From the NCBI GenBank assembly GCA_003541895.1, contig DPLR01000254.1, forward strand, positions 1 through 6,545: a stretch of DNA of 6,545 nt, written 5' to 3'. Below the pieces are notes generated by a model. The model did not search any database and had not been told where the DNA came from. It saw nothing but the letters and a program-made list of their open reading frames with translations. Numbering within the stretch: the stretch's first letter is position 1; each line of letters starts with the position of its first letter. Positions 6,154-6,545 of the stretch are shown piece by piece. The DNA comes from Cytophagales bacterium. GTDB taxonomy: Bacteria; Bacteroidota; Bacteroidia; Cytophagales; Cyclobacteriaceae. The position numbers were made by a program, and so were the translations under genes.

Positions 6154-6545
6154 TGGAAAAAATTCTGAATTATATCGATGGGAAATTAGTTGAACCCTCT
6201 TCGAAAAAATACCTCGATAACTACAATCCATCAGAAGGGAAAGTTTACAGCTACGTTCCAGATTCGGATGAGCGAGATGTAAACGATGCTGTTCAAGCTG
6301 CGGAGAAAGCGTTTCCTTCATGGTCAAAGATGCCGAGCGAGGAGCGATGTAAAATTCTTTTGCGCGTAGCTGATTTGATTGATCGGGATTTTCAAAAACT
6401 TGCATTGGCCGAAAGCATCGATAATGGAAAGACCGTAAAGCTTGCCAAAGCAGTTGACATTTACCGCGCATCAGCGAACATGAAAATTTATGCAACAGCT
6501 TCACAACATTTTGCGAGTGAAGCGCACGTCAATCATAGTGATTCA
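6153..6545 (+). CDS. Aldehyde dehydrogenase, ALDH8-like (aminomuconate/hydroxymuconate semialdehyde type), N-terminal part
   Basis: This is an open frame of 131 codons from ATG to the right edge without a stop, about a quarter to a third of the usual 480-500 residues. It starts YIDGKLVEPSSKKYLDNYNP, then has AVQAAEKAFPSWSKMPSEER and LAESIDNGKTVKLAKAVDI. These match the N-terminal cofactor-binding region of NAD-dependent aldehyde dehydrogenases and most closely, from memory, human ALDH8A1 and bacterial 2-aminomuconate or 2-hydroxymuconate semialdehyde dehydrogenases. Such enzymes oxidise the ring-cleavage semialdehyde in tryptophan/kynurenine or catechol meta-cleavage catabolism. The catalytic Cys and Glu lie beyond the window, so substrate class is inference. 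Its ATG overlaps the TGA of the OmpA-family gene by one base (TGATG), implying cotranscription and probably translational coupling. A general betaine- or fatty-aldehyde dehydrogenase is the alternative. Confidence 0.88.
   Translation, partial: MEKILNYIDGKLVEPSSKKYLDNYNPSEGKVYSYVPDSDERDVNDAVQAAEKAFPSWSKMPSEERCKILLRVADLIDRDFQKLALAESIDNGKTVKLAKAVDIYRASANMKIYATASQHFASEAHVNHSDS

Noticed and set aside
6142..6504. Minus-strand open frame of 120 codons at the right end
   Set aside because: It is antisense to the strongly supported aldehyde dehydrogenase N-terminus and resembles no family.

Overview
The window looks like chromosomal DNA of a Bacteroidota bacterium, most likely from the Cytophagales/Cyclobacteriaceae side of the phylum (this placement is inference). 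The reasons are moderate GC, A-rich translation starts without Shine-Dalgarno sequences, a -7 box of the TAnnTTTG type, and typical phylum proteins: an OmpA-family protein carrying a PD40 propeller and a carboxypeptidase-regulatory-like domain, and a small signal-peptide outer-membrane barrel. No rRNA, tRNA, CRISPR array, insertion sequence, phage gene or clear intrinsic terminator was seen.

Minus strand, read right to left: oxyR (1836-898), a small predicted outer-membrane beta-barrel protein (841-257), and the first 37 codons of a THUMP-type RNA methyltransferase that runs off the left edge (111-1). Their gaps are 61 bp or more, so a single operon is uncertain.

Plus strand, starting divergently from oxyR across about 100 bp: a MATE-family multidrug exporter (1939-3273), a short-chain dehydrogenase-like protein (3292-4077), a large multidomain OmpA-family envelope protein (4114-6153), and the N-terminal third of an ALDH8-like semialdehyde dehydrogenase (6153 to the edge). 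Gaps of 18 bp, 36 bp and a 1-base overlap suggest one transcription unit. The dehydrogenase pair (SDR plus ALDH8-like) hints at tryptophan/kynurenine or other aromatic ring-cleavage catabolism continuing beyond the right edge, but this is inference.

The most useful observations are: (1) two adjacent 17-bp dyads of identical geometry at the oxyR start, one containing ATAG-N7-CTAT as in the E. coli OxyR consensus, which suggests autoregulation; (2) an SDR protein whose catalytic Tyr and Lys positions hold Ser and Arg; (3) an envelope protein resembling PorE but with a jelly-roll-like N-terminus in place of TPRs. All genes belong to recognisable families or fold classes, and I see no convincing evidence for an entirely new multi-gene system here.
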